A stretch of DNA of 64,000 nt, taken from the NCBI RefSeq assembly GCF_001625215.2, contig NC_030381.2, forward strand, positions 54,981,214 to 55,045,213, given 5' to 3'. This DNA is from Daucus carota subsp. sativus. Taxonomy: Eukaryota > Streptophyta > Magnoliopsida > Apiales > Apiaceae. The notes beneath the pieces are model-generated. The model searched no databases. It was not told the DNA's origin and saw only the letters and a list, made by a program, of their open reading frames with translations. The position numbers and the translations under genes are program-made. The first letter of the stretch is position 1. The number at the start of each line of letters is the position of its first letter. This document shows, one piece after another, positions 32,078-42,099 of this stretch.

Positions 32078-33169
32078 ATGGCCCCAATCAGACCGAATCC
32101 GACACTTTCCGACGATCTCATCAGCGAGATTCTCGTTCGCGTGCCAGTGAAATCATTACTCCAGTTCCAATTAGTCTCCAAGACCTGGCTTTCCCTGATC
32201 AAAGACCCTGGTTTCGTCAAAGCGCAGCTCCGCCGAGCAATCGCAACCGAAACTGATCAAACCCTTATCATGACCAGCGAGACATATTTGACAGATACCG
32301 AAAATGCTACACTGCAATTCTCAGTCTTCGACGTTGATTCTCGTGAAATTGTGGCTGATCTCAAGTATCCGTATACTCAAGGCGAGTCTCAACAAGTAGA
32401 TCCGGTAGATGATGATTATAAGATTGTTAGTGTGGTATCGGGGCCTTCGCTTCCTACTGAGGTGTATTCGGCTAACAGGAATGTATGGCGAAAAGTTCCT
32501 GATGAGGATTATAAGATCGTTATGTCTGGAATCGACTTTTTAGGCAATTTTAATGTGTGTGTTAACGGATTATTATTTGGTGTCAAGAAAGATGCATTGA
32601 TGGTGTTTGATTTGAACACGGAGGTGTTGAATTGTGCTATTAAGCTCCCTCGTGATGTTGCTGCTGCTATTGCAGCTGCTCGTGCGGTTACTGCTGCTGC
32701 TGTCGGTGGTCTCAACATTGTCAACTCTTATGAAGCTCATCCTAAAACTCGTATTATCGAGTATAATAAGTCTGTTGCTGTTATAATGCTGTGGGCTAAT
32801 GCATTGAATGATGATAGGACTGGTAAGGGATTCAACAAGGCGATTAACATGTGGAAGTTGGAAGATGATACATGCCTTCGAGGTGGTGGAGTTGAGGCAT
32901 CATGGACGCTAATGTTTAGTATTGATTTAGCGATGCCAACAGAACTTTTTAATGGCTATTTCAGCAATGGGGATCTCCTACTACTGATAGGATATGAAGA
33001 TTACAGGTGGATCTCGTGTAATGCCAGGAAGAAAGAGGCTAGGATTGCTCGAGTTTATATATTGGAAGATCATCGTTACACTCGTTATCTTTACAGGTAC
33101 ACGGAGAGCCTAGTTTCACTCGCAGGATTCAAGCAAATTAGCTGGAATCGTGGCTATGGTGATGATTAA
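32078..33169 (+). CDS. Type II F-box/FBA protein with 55-residue in-frame deletion
   Basis: The frame is open from MAPIRPNPTL at 32078 to 33169 (363 residues). The F-box (residues 10-50) and the C-terminal half of FBA (VCVNGLLFGVKKD, VFDLNTEVLNCAIKLP, alanine-rich insert, WTLMFSIDL, YTESLVSLAGFKQISW) match 7943-9197 almost base for base. But after ESQQV the sequence jumps to DPVDDDYKIV. The sister has 55 more residues here, including TLVGSVNGIVCVV, LWNPATRQSR and GFGY, which form the first strands of the FBA domain. The deletion keeps the frame; GATCC at the join suggests short-homology deletion. The protein may be expressed but its substrate domain is probably compromised. Confidence 0.8.
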   Translation: MAPIRPNPTLSDDLISEILVRVPVKSLLQFQLVSKTWLSLIKDPGFVKAQLRRAIATETDQTLIMTSETYLTDTENATLQFSVFDVDSREIVADLKYPYTQGESQQVDPVDDDYKIVSVVSGPSLPTEVYSANRNVWRKVPDEDYKIVMSGIDFLGNFNVCVNGLLFGVKKDALMVFDLNTEVLNCAIKLPRDVAAAIAAARAVTAAAVGGLNIVNSYEAHPKTRIIEYNKSVAVIMLWANALNDDRTGKGFNKAINMWKLEDDTCLRGGGVEASWTLMFSIDLAMPTELFNGYFSNGDLLLLIGYEDYRWISCNARKKEARIARVYILEDHRYTRYLYRYTESLVSLAGFKQISWNRGYGDD

Positions 33170-33847
33170 AGAAACACCGCTATTCTGGTATCTCTATGCT
33201 ATATTATATGTCTTGTTAGTCACCTTTGGTCTGTTATTTTAGTCACTTTTGAGAAATGGCTGTATTTCTTTGCTCTTGATATCTGTGTTGTCAACTTTCC
33301 ATCTGTAATTCAGTAGACTTGTTCTAATGAACTTTCTATCAGTTGGTTAAGGCATCGGAAGTCGACTTGTTATAATGTTCGTGCAAGCTGTTAGATTTTC
33401 ATCAATTGTGTTGGTTAAGATGTTCCTGCTAGCCTAGTGCTCGTTTTTTCTGAATTAACTTTGGTGTTGTTGATCTTTTATTAGCCACATTTGTATCAGT
33501 ATAGGGATCCAGAACTCAAAAAGCCAACTAATATTAATATTACAGACAGCACAAGCATTCTATGAATTTCTTGTATAATATTAGATATATTTCATATAAA
33601 AATAAGTCAGTCAACTCCCTTCTAGTAATCTTCAAGAATGGGGTAGAAAAATGTTTGTTTCATCAAAATTTTCTAGCTTGGAATTTATGGACGAAGAGGT
33701 CTACTCTTTATAATATGTGGAATTATTTGCGTGTTGGTTTCTAAGTCTTCCCAAGTCCTCTTGACTCTGCCCTGTATAACGAGTCAAACTTACACTCTGA
33801 ACTATTGTGACAAACATTGTAACATTAACATGTACTCAAGCACCAAA
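33170..33847. other. 3' flank of type II gene and upstream region of thaumatin copy
   Basis: Co-linear with 9198-9907. The thaumatin TATA box is degraded here (CTGTATAAC at about 33770). No gene. Confidence 0.65.
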
Positions 33848-34205
33848 ATGAGCTACTTAGCAACACTTTCCCTGATCATCATTTCCACCTCCTAATCAGT
33901 AATCACCACAAGAGCTGCCAACTTTAATATCGGAAACAACTGCCCTTACGTCGTATGGGCTGGTGCCTATCCTGGTGGCGGTCGTCAACTCAACCCTGAT
34001 GACCAATGGTCACTGGATGTTGCTCCTGGCACCCAATATGCTCGTATTTGGGGTCGAACAAATTGCAACTCTGATGCTTCTGTTTGTGAAACCGGAGACT
34101 GTGGCAGGCTTGACTGCACAGCATACGCCAAAACACCAAACACAATGGCCGAATATGCATTAAACCAATTTCAAAACTATGATTACTTCGACATTTCACT
34201 AATCA
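33848..34205 (+). pseudogene. Thaumatin-like pseudogene, 5' half only
   Basis: The ATG at 33848 opens a signal peptide (MSYLATLSLIII) but a lost base gives an early stop within it. The mature region is recognisable in frame pieces: [46 protein letters not shown], then DYFDISLI. It then joins the receptor-kinase flank directly (AACGTCTCTCGATCACTATA); the sister at 10.7-11.0 kb has about 320 more bases. It lacks the 449-bp insertion of the first cassette and is that insertion's empty site. Confidence 0.85.
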
Positions 34206-34247
34206 ACGTCTCTCGATCACTATAGTATATTAATGATTTGCAAACTA

Positions 34248-34473
34248 TAACATAATTATGAACTCTGATAGCCTGAGATCTATATCAGGTCTAAACTCAG
34301 CCGAGTCACGTACAAGTAGTCGAGTTAGACGAGTCGGACTCGAATACTGCAGTCAAAATGAAGAGTCGGTACTTCCTAGCTCCATCAATCAAGCACAAAT
34401 GAGTTCAACTGTTGTAAGCAGAGCATTTGGATATGTTCCTCTAAGTGACTCTTCAATGTTTTACATCAACATT
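34248..34473. other. 226 bp present in this cassette only, weakly kinase-like
   Basis: The sister cassette reads CTATAATATTGCTC across this point. One plus frame reads SINQAQMSSTVVSRAFGYVP, faintly like the activation loop of LRR kinases just before the EYG exon (SS-x-x-x-GT-x-GY-x-PPEYG). It may be a preceding exon piece lost from the first cassette, or an insertion. Evidence is thin. Confidence 0.35.
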
Positions 34474-34542
34474 TAGTATTGCTCTATGATATTTTGATAT
34501 CTTATTTTTTGCCAGTTTTCCATCAATATTTGACTTGTGCAG

Positions 34543-34735
34543 AATATGGAATGTGTGTAGCTATGAAATTCTTCTACTAGAAATTTTCTCAGGAAAACAG
34601 CTTACAGAAAGCGGCATATTCATAGATGGTGGAAGTGATCTTCATAACTACATAAGGAAGGTAAGGAGCTCGAGCACAGAGCGACGGACATTGCTGACCC
34701 ATGGATCGTACTTGATCAAGAAGAACGTGACATGA
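34543..34735 (+). pseudogene. LRR receptor-kinase exon fragment, second copy
   Basis: Same as 11147-11339: an intron-like acceptor (TTGACTTGTGCAG) followed by CSYEILLLEIFSGKQLTESG and DLHNYIRK. G of the conserved YGILLLE has become E. Not functional. Confidence 0.65.
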
Positions 34736-36372
34736 CTATAAATCAATCATACAGCAGAGAAACAATGGTATGACTGATATTCGCTCTGCATTTTCTATGG
34801 TGGATGGTCGATCACAAGTACCGTCGGTTTTAGTTTTGACAAAAACTGCCAAGAAGTGGACCTGGCAGTGCACTTGTGTATCGAAAAATTCTTATCCACA
34901 AATACAGAAATACCCAAACATAGCTAATTTATGCCAGGACATTACAATATGAGAAGATCAGAATTTGGCCTCGAAGACTAGCTAAGCAAAGAGAAAACAT
35001 ACCAGTGAATAGTGATGCCATTACAATGCCACCACAAGATAGATTTCTAAGTACATCATCAACGGTAACATAACCACAATATTCTTCACCAATCTTGTAT
35101 ATAGTATGTTTTAACTTTTAGCACAGACAGACACTTCCACGATTATATCGAAACAGAACCAGGTCCCTCAGATTCCAGAACACGACTCGTTCTCCTCCAA
35201 ATTCTGAGAAAGCTAAGCTACTTTCAAACCCCATCAAATGATAAAATTGAGGGTAAACCGGATAGCTTGAAAATTACCACAATTTCTATCAAGATGTAAG
35301 TACTCGTGAAGTTACCAGTAAAAACTAAGACCAAGTTAAAGCTGAATTATATTTGTTCAAGGTTGCATAATTAGTAAAGAAAAACAGATGTTTCATGAAA
35401 TGAGCAAACAGTGAAAGACTCATCTCATCCTCAAAAATTTGTCTCACAAGGATTTGACTATCTTTGTGTACTACGAAACGTATATTAATTCCTCTTATGA
35501 ACATCCATTTCTTTTCTGCACGATGCTCCCAAGTCGGAAAACAATCATTTGTACAACACAAAGTATGAGTTGATATGTACCAATAAATTGTCATGATAAG
35601 CAACACAAAACCATCTTCACACAAAAAAAAAGGGGTAGCAAATTACACGCTACCAACTGCAGGAAGCACTAGTTTAACTTCATATGAAACAGAAGACACT
35701 TGCCATCCATCAAAAGTGACAACAATAACAGACCAAAGAAGGTAGCTACAAGAACAGAGTTGCCGCAAATCATTATCTAGCTGAATTGCACAAACATACC
35801 AGAATAGTTGGTCTTTTCTTAGTTATCATCTATTCATCTAGCCAGCAATCCAGTTAATTTGTTAGAATACTGCGAGTCAAACCAGAAACTCTTTTATAAT
35901 ACTTGACGGCATAGCCATCCTTATAAAGATAGTACATGACAGCAGAGCCATCTTTATAAAGACAGAATAACCATCATCAACACATTAAACAATAATGAAA
36001 TCTTTTTTTTTAGGTAGACTAATGAAATCTGAAACTACTAAGCAGGAACCCAACTAAGAAGCAAAAGAACAGGAAAAATAGAGGAGCTAAGACTCTCAAC
36101 TCTTTTCCATATATTTTTGTGTGTGTTTATTTCCACACAAGCATCACCTCCTGATGGTGTGAATGCACTAGTATGCATTGGAGACCGTGACTTTAATTAA
36201 TCCTAATATCTTCTAAAAAGTTGATTCAAATCTCTATTTTAGTGCTGACAAAAATATAATAGTAACTATTTTAGTACTAAAGATATAACAGTAACTATTT
36301 TAGTACTAAAAAATATATAACAGGGATTCAGTTCAGACTCATTTCCTATAATAAATTTTTATAATATACTAA
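34736..36372. other. Cassette spacer with F-box relic
   Basis: Co-linear with 11340-13408 but without the Mutator-like MITE (empty site at about 35385). The decayed F-box C-terminus is at about 35823-35930 (minus). Nothing else is recognised. Confidence 0.6.
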
Positions 36373-36651
36373 TGGGGTGTTTGGTTCATAGGTAATGAAC
36401 CCGGTTAACGGGAGTTGGAACCTCAATCCCCCGAGCATAAGTGTTTGGATTAGTTATTTGGTAGTATCAAATGGGAACCCCAATCCTTTTAGGTGGTTAA
36501 ATCATACCCTTCCCACCGCTTGGGTTTCATACCATTCCCGTTACCCCCCTATTCCCATACCCTTCCATCACCGATTCCCTTTCCCATCCTTATAACCATA
36601 CCTTACATTTCAATCACTGATTCTCATTCCCACCCTTAATCCAAACGCTCC
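36373..36651. mobile_element. Tourist/Harbinger-like MITE, second copy
   Basis: It begins TGGGGTGTTTGGTTCATAGG, ends CCAAACGCTCC, and has TAA on each side. It occupies the same site as 13409-13662 and 46221-46518. Confidence 0.65.
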
Positions 36652-36925
36652 TAAATTATTGTCATTTAAAGCAACCTAACAATTATATATTATTGGTCTG
36701 GAAACTTGTGTTACTCTTATACATCTGCATCCCTGTACTGATCTGCATCCCTGTACTGATAGCAATGGGGGTCATATAAGATCAACCAGATCAAAGTTTT
36801 TTTTAAAGAAACGAGCACAACAATGAAAACTATAATGTGCACATACAGATTTATAGCGAGCACCATAAAACTAAGATCCTCTTGGACAACAACTTCATAG
36901 CAAATATTATAAGAATACCTCATTA

Positions 36926-37075
36926 CAGAACAGAACTTGGTAGTTAGTACCACTTGGACAACTTCGAAACCTGTTTGATCAGTTTTATAACTGAGAGAAG
37001 TAGGACACATATCCTCAAAAAAAAACTTCAATAATCTGTTGGAGTTCCTATGCCTGAGTGCAACACAAGACATCA
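36926..37075 (-). pseudogene. Thaumatin-like 3' fragment (third copy)
   Basis: The minus frame reads KFFFEDMCPTSLSYKTDQTG, the C-terminal block of thaumatin-like proteins, followed by a frameshift. Same position relative to the type III gene as 13910-14075. Confidence 0.7.
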
Positions 37076-37281
37076 TTATGCAAGTCTATGAGTTCGCAAA
37101 AATATTATTACCAACATAGTTGACTGGATTGAATCCAGTAATACGGATGTAAAATTGACAACACAGTGCAAATTGACATTGCAAATAGAACTGACTACAA
37201 AACCAGACCAAAGAAGACTACAAGAACAGAGTTGCTGCAATCAATATCTAGCACATCGATACCAGAATCAGCAGTGTCTTC

Positions 37282-38580
37282 TTAATTATCATCTTCGCCA
37301 GCATTCCAGCTAATTTGTTTGAATCCTGCAAGTGAAACTAGGCTCTCTGTATACTTGCAAATATCATAACAGTAACAACAGTCAGCCATCTCATCTGAAA
37401 GGGGGACAATCTTGGCAACTTTCTTATCGACATCACATGAAATCCACATGTAACTATCACTTCGTACTGATAATAAGAGATTCCCATTGCTGAAATAGCC
37501 ATTACGGAGTAGTGCTGGTCTATCGAATTTAAGACTAAACATTAGCGTCCATGATGCCTCGTCTCCACCACCTCGAAGGCATGCCTCATCATCCAACTTC
37601 CACAATTCAACCTTCTTGTTCCATCTCCAATCAGACAATTCATAATCCAATGCATTAGCCCACAGTACAATAACACCAATAGACTTATTAAACTCGATTA
37701 TACGAGTATTAGCTTCAGCTTCATAAGACCCATCGCTGTCATAGTCGAAACCATATTCATCATCATAATCATCTTCGTCGTCGTCATCATCATCATCGTC
37801 GTCACCATCATCACGACCACCATCAACAGGAAGCTTAATAGCACAATTCATCACCTCCCTGTTCAAATCAAACACCACCATCATACCAATCATCCCCCAA
37901 TCCCCCGCACCACATAAAAATCCATTAACACATACATGGAACGTACAGCAAAAACGATCAATAAGGGCTGTTGGAATCGGAGAAGCCACTTTTCGCCATA
38001 CATTACTATTAGCCGAATACACCTCCACCGAAAGACAAGGATTTCTAGCAACAAAAACAACCTTATAATCCCGATCCACCGGATCATAACCGAACCCCAA
38101 ATCATACAATTCACCAACCGGAAGTGGCGGAAGAATTTTAGTTTGTCTAACTGCGGGATTCCAAAGAAACACAGGGTCACAAAACTCTTGAACATCAGGG
38201 TGAAAATCATAATTAGCAACACATACAATGCCATTAGCAGAACCAACAAGTCTAAAATAACGCTCAGATCTTATAGGCTCATTTCGAGGACACGGATACT
38301 TAACATCACGCATTATTTCACAAGAGTCTATGTTAAAGAGTGAGAATTTCTGTCTAAGACCACCACGGAGATCGAGATAACGGGTGATGATAAGGGTTTC
38401 ATCGGTTCCGGTGGAGATTGCGTGACGGAGCTGAGCTTCGGCAAAAGCAGGGTCTTTGATTAGCGATAACCACGTCTTGGAGACTAATTGGTATTGAACT
38501 AAGGGTTTCACTGGCAGGCGTTTCAGAATCTCGGTGAGTAGATCGCTTGAAAGCGTCGGATTGGGCCTCACAGGCGCCAT
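37282..38580 (-). CDS. Type III F-box/FBA protein with acidic insert
   Basis: The protein is 432 residues from MAPVRPNPTL at 38580; the open frame continues upstream to 38685 without conservation. F-box, residues 10-50 (SDLLTEILKRLPVKPLVQYQLVSKTW). FBA domain: LVGSANGIVCVANYDF, FLWNPAVRQTK, LGFGYDPVDRDYKVVFVA, EVYSANSNVWRKV, FHVCVNGFLCGAG, VVFDLNREVMNCAIKLPVDG. Acidic insert of nine Asp, then EDDYDDEYGFDYDSDGSYE. C-terminus: IIEFNKSIGVIVLWANALD, WTLMFSLKF, WISCDVDKKVAKIVPL, CCYCYDICKYTESLVSL. Intact. It differs from its sisters mainly in the acidic insert and the region around residues 95-140. Expected SCF substrate receptor. Confidence 0.88.
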   Translation of the reverse strand: MAPVRPNPTLSSDLLTEILKRLPVKPLVQYQLVSKTWLSLIKDPAFAEAQLRHAISTGTDETLIITRYLDLRGGLRQKFSLFNIDSCEIMRDVKYPCPRNEPIRSERYFRLVGSANGIVCVANYDFHPDVQEFCDPVFLWNPAVRQTKILPPLPVGELYDLGFGYDPVDRDYKVVFVARNPCLSVEVYSANSNVWRKVASPIPTALIDRFCCTFHVCVNGFLCGAGDWGMIGMMVVFDLNREVMNCAIKLPVDGGRDDGDDDDDDDDDEDDYDDEYGFDYDSDGSYEAEANTRIIEFNKSIGVIVLWANALDYELSDWRWNKKVELWKLDDEACLRGGGDEASWTLMFSLKFDRPALLRNGYFSNGNLLLSVRSDSYMWISCDVDKKVAKIVPLSDEMADCCYCYDICKYTESLVSLAGFKQISWNAGEDDN

Positions 38581-40690
38581 TGTTGAGTCGCTGAGACAAC
38601 TCGGTGGTGATGATGGGGAGAGAACTGAAGGTCTAACAAGGGTTTCGATTGAAGATGAAAGAGAGGGGAAATGCGGTGTACTCAATCGAGATTTTACGCG
38701 TTTTCTTATCTGTGAAAATATTCTCAGAATTTTAATAATATATAATTAAGATTTTGTAAAACGTAAAATTTCATAATATACAAATTATGATAGCTTTTTT
38801 TGTATTATGCTTAAATTTTAAGTGTTCTACATTAGTTTTATGATTTTTTGTTTAAAATTTACTAGACTCCGTAAAAAATTATGATCACATATGATTCACT
38901 AATATTTACTAATATTAATACGTTAAAATTTCACTTAAAATACATATTTTCTATTTGTTTCATTTCATTCAATTCGAGATATAAATCAAGAGGATTCGAT
39001 GCGGATTCTAAAAGATCTTCGAGATATTTTTGGATCATAAGTAATATTATAAAGTTTTGAGATATTCTATTAAGATTTTAACTTATATTTAGGAAAGGGG
39101 GAATATTACATTTAAGTTCGATGAAATACTTTAGAATCTGATGTTATTAACATTATCGAAATTATTTTATTTTATAAAATATTGACTTTATTGAATTTGT
39201 AAGTATATTTTATGCAAAAATCTCTCCAATATTTACGATATTATGCCAAAATTGTATATATATATATATATGATAGAAGTCATATCAATTTATGATATTT
39301 GCGGTTACAGAAAATAATGACGGTTTTTTGCTGGAAAGTAGAGGAAAAATTATCTGATAAATCTAAAAACGCCTTTTAAATCAAAAACGGTTTCATAAGT
39401 AGTAAGTACCACATGCTTTTAAAAAAGCCTTTTAAATCAAAAACAGTTTTATAAGAAGCAAGTACCACATGCTTTTGAGAATAACAGTTTTTGTGCGAAC
39501 CTCATCAAAAATATTATTTATTTTTTTCTAATTATAACTTAACATATGTAAATATCAAAAAAAAATTATTAAACAATTACTATCTAATTTTTACAACAAC
39601 ACAGAGCCAATACAAACAACTCTTTCTAACAGCCCATACAAACAGACCCCTTAGTCTTTTGTATTCTAAGTTAGAATAGATCCATGTCAATTCTTTAATA
39701 AGTCTTTCCTATTATTTTTTTATTTATTTTTTACAAATTTAGCATTTTTTCGAATCGTCAATTAAATTTCTTAACTATCAAAACACATGTATTATCCATC
39801 TGACAAATTTTTTAATTTGATTCATATGTCTAAATTTTTTCTCAAACCTCCCTCTCGAACACGAGGGGATGGTTGCTGAGAGGATGGTTGCTAAGTACTC
39901 ATTTTAGTGCCAAAGGTTGCAATATTGTAAAGCCCTATTGTACTTCAGTATGTCATTGATAACACAGGGACTTCGAATCGAATTGTAGATCGCCCAGGCA
40001 TTTCATAAAATTTAGTAAACGGACCTCTTTTTTTAGGCTAGGTCCCGAGAAATTTCATCAGACATCTGCTCTGTTTTCACTGCATGACGCTCCTATCTCA
40101 GATTATAATGGAAGTTCTGAATACCCTGATTATGCACCAAAAAGTGATATAACCAACATAGTCAGTACTTCAGATACTCAATTCTTAAACACAACGTACT
40201 GAACATTCAACTAAGCAGCTAGCAGCGATTAGCCAAATAGCCAATCACCCATCATACATCAAGCAACAAAAATAATTGCAGAAAATTGAACACAGCAAGA
40301 TCAATAAGAAGACGAATTACATGACAGATATTTCTCCATATGCAAGATTTAGTTATATGGACTATATAAGTTTGCTTTTAGTTGCTCAAATAATCATATT
40401 TATCATGTCAAAATCAGAAAAGTTAGCAGTTCTGATTGTACAGGCCCAAGGGAGTAGCCTCAGTGCTATAAACAAGCTTCTTCAGTGCTGATAATATAAA
40501 CATTACAATTTTAAAGTTGTTGATATAAAAAAGAAAATTATTGTGGCATTCAACAATACAGAAGAAGGTGACAGCGTATACAGACTTTTAGCTCTCAAAA
40601 TTAAAGTAAATGCAGTGATGTACCCTTCAAATAAGACACTGTCAATAAGCTAGCACCAAAATTCCAGACTCAGCGCTGCTTTCCCAATCA
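38581..40690. other. Spacer between type III and type IV genes
   Basis: Duplicated at 48433-50490. It is AT-rich on the left; 39380-39470 contains two direct copies of CCTTTTAAATCAAAAAC-GTTT, absent as a pair in the sister. 40060-40500 is less AT-rich and conserved in the sister, but its small plus-strand ORFs resemble nothing known; it is probably 3' UTR or an intron-like remnant of the type IV gene. No gene is supported. Confidence 0.55.
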
Positions 40691-41959
40691 TCATCTAGAC
40701 TCAGGAGCATTCCAATTGACTTGTTCAAATCCGGCAATTAAAACTAGGCTCTCTGTATACTTATAAACATGCCTGGTGTAAAGATGTTTAGCCATACCAG
40801 TTGAAAGTGGGAGAATCTTGGCCTCTTTCTTGTCAACATTACACGAAATCCACACATAAGCATCGTCGAGTATTATCACGATATCCCCATTGCTGGAGTA
40901 GCCATGAATAAAATCCAACGGCATACCTAAATCAATACTAAACATTAACGTCCATGATGCCTCAACTCCACCGCCACGGAGGCATGCTTCGTCATCCAAT
41001 GTCCACAAGTTAATCTTCTTATCATCATTCAATCCATCATCCCACACTATAATAACAGCAATAGACTTGTTAAACTCAATAATACGAACATCATTAGACT
41101 CGATAACACGAGGATCATAAAACTCAATAACACCAGGTTCTTCATCATCATCATCCTCATCTTCCGCAACATCATAAACATCATCATTATTTTCATCATT
41201 ATCACCACCAGCATCATAACCATAAGCATCATCATCATTCTCATCATTATCATCACCATAAATAACAGGCAGCTTAATAGCACAATTCAGCACCTCCTTG
41301 TTCAAATCAAAAACCATCATCCCATGCTCCCCAACACCACACAAAAAACCATTAACACACACATCAAAATCCGCATTCCTAGGAACATCAACCGGATCAC
41401 TCACCTTACTCCAAACATTCGTATTACACGAATACACCTCCGCAAAAGAAGGCGGAGCCCCAACCCTAACAACCTTATAATCCCGATCCACCGGATCATA
41501 ACCAAACCCCAAAGCATCATTCCGAACATCACGAAAAGTCGGAATAACTTTCGAGTGTCTCGTAGCAGGATTCCAGAGATATAGACGAGTTGTGAGATCA
41601 ACGAAGTCAACAGCAACACAAACAATGCCATTAGCAGAACCGACAAGCGAAGAAGTAGGCACGTATGAGAACTCATCGCGAGAGTAGGGGAAGTTAAGAT
41701 CAACAAGAGCTGTACGAGAATCGGTATCGAGGAGTAGAAATCGGTTCTCCTCGTAGCGCTTGAAGCGGCTGAGGATGAGAGTTTGATTTGTTTCGAGTGT
41801 GTGAAGGAGCTGAGATTTGAGGAAAGCAGGGTGGTTGATTAGGGATAGCCAGGTTTTCGAGACGGATTTGAAACGGAGGAGCGATTTTACGGGAACGCGT
41901 GCGAGAATTTCGGTGATTAGGTCATCGGAAAGTGTCGGATTAGGTCTAATCGGCGGCAT
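40691..41959 (-). CDS. Type IV F-box/FBA protein with long acidic insert
   Basis: The protein is 422 residues from MPPIRPNPTL. F-box, residues 10-50 ([30 protein letters not shown]). FBA domain: SLVGSANGIVCVAVDF, RLYLWNPATRHSKVI, LGFGYDPVDRDYKVVRV, AEVYSCNTNVWSKVSDP, DVCVNGFLCGVGE, MMVFDLNKEVLNCAIKLP. The insert after IKLP, about 60 residues, is the longest in the array: repeated DND-EN-DD-Y blocks, AEDEDDDDEE, then three V-I-E-x-x-D repeats leading into IIEFNKSIAVIIVW. It ends WTLMFSIDLGMP, WISCNVDKKEAKILPL, YTESLVLIAGFEQVNWN. It is the most divergent subfamily here. Intact; a truncated copy is at 50491-50918. Expected SCF substrate receptor. Confidence 0.88.
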   Translation of the reverse strand: MPPIRPNPTLSDDLITEILARVPVKSLLRFKSVSKTWLSLINHPAFLKSQLLHTLETNQTLILSRFKRYEENRFLLLDTDSRTALVDLNFPYSRDEFSYVPTSSLVGSANGIVCVAVDFVDLTTRLYLWNPATRHSKVIPTFRDVRNDALGFGYDPVDRDYKVVRVGAPPSFAEVYSCNTNVWSKVSDPVDVPRNADFDVCVNGFLCGVGEHGMMVFDLNKEVLNCAIKLPVIYGDDNDENDDDAYGYDAGGDNDENNDDVYDVAEDEDDDDEEPGVIEFYDPRVIESNDVRIIEFNKSIAVIIVWDDGLNDDKKINLWTLDDEACLRGGGVEASWTLMFSIDLGMPLDFIHGYSSNGDIVIILDDAYVWISCNVDKKEAKILPLSTGMAKHLYTRHVYKYTESLVLIAGFEQVNWNAPESR

Positions 41960-41984
41960 GGTGTTTGAGTTTAGGGGTGAGATG

Positions 41985-42082
41985 AAACGACGTCGGATTG
42001 AGGCTGGAGGATTGGGGATGGTTTGAGGTGAGTCAACTCGATCGGAGAAATGGTTGGCTAAGTGTATGAAACGACGTCGTTT
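41985..42082. promoter_or_regulatory. Paired AAACGACGTCG elements upstream of type IV gene
   Basis: AAACGACGTCG at 41985-41995 and the perfect palindrome AAACGACGTCGTTT at 42069-42082 lie 26-123 bases upstream of the type IV start. GACGTC is an ACGT-core (bZIP-type) site, and this palindrome is known as a frequent core-promoter element in dicots. The second type IV copy has lost its 5' end, so conservation cannot be tested. Confidence 0.5.
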
Positions 42083-42099
42083 AGAGGGGGCTAGTTTCT

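Noticed and set aside
40276..40491. 71-codon plus-strand ORF conserved in the sister spacer at 50074-50289
   Set aside because: Conservation is explained by recent segmental duplication. Composition is UTR-like and there is no domain; the frame keeps only because few substitutions have occurred.
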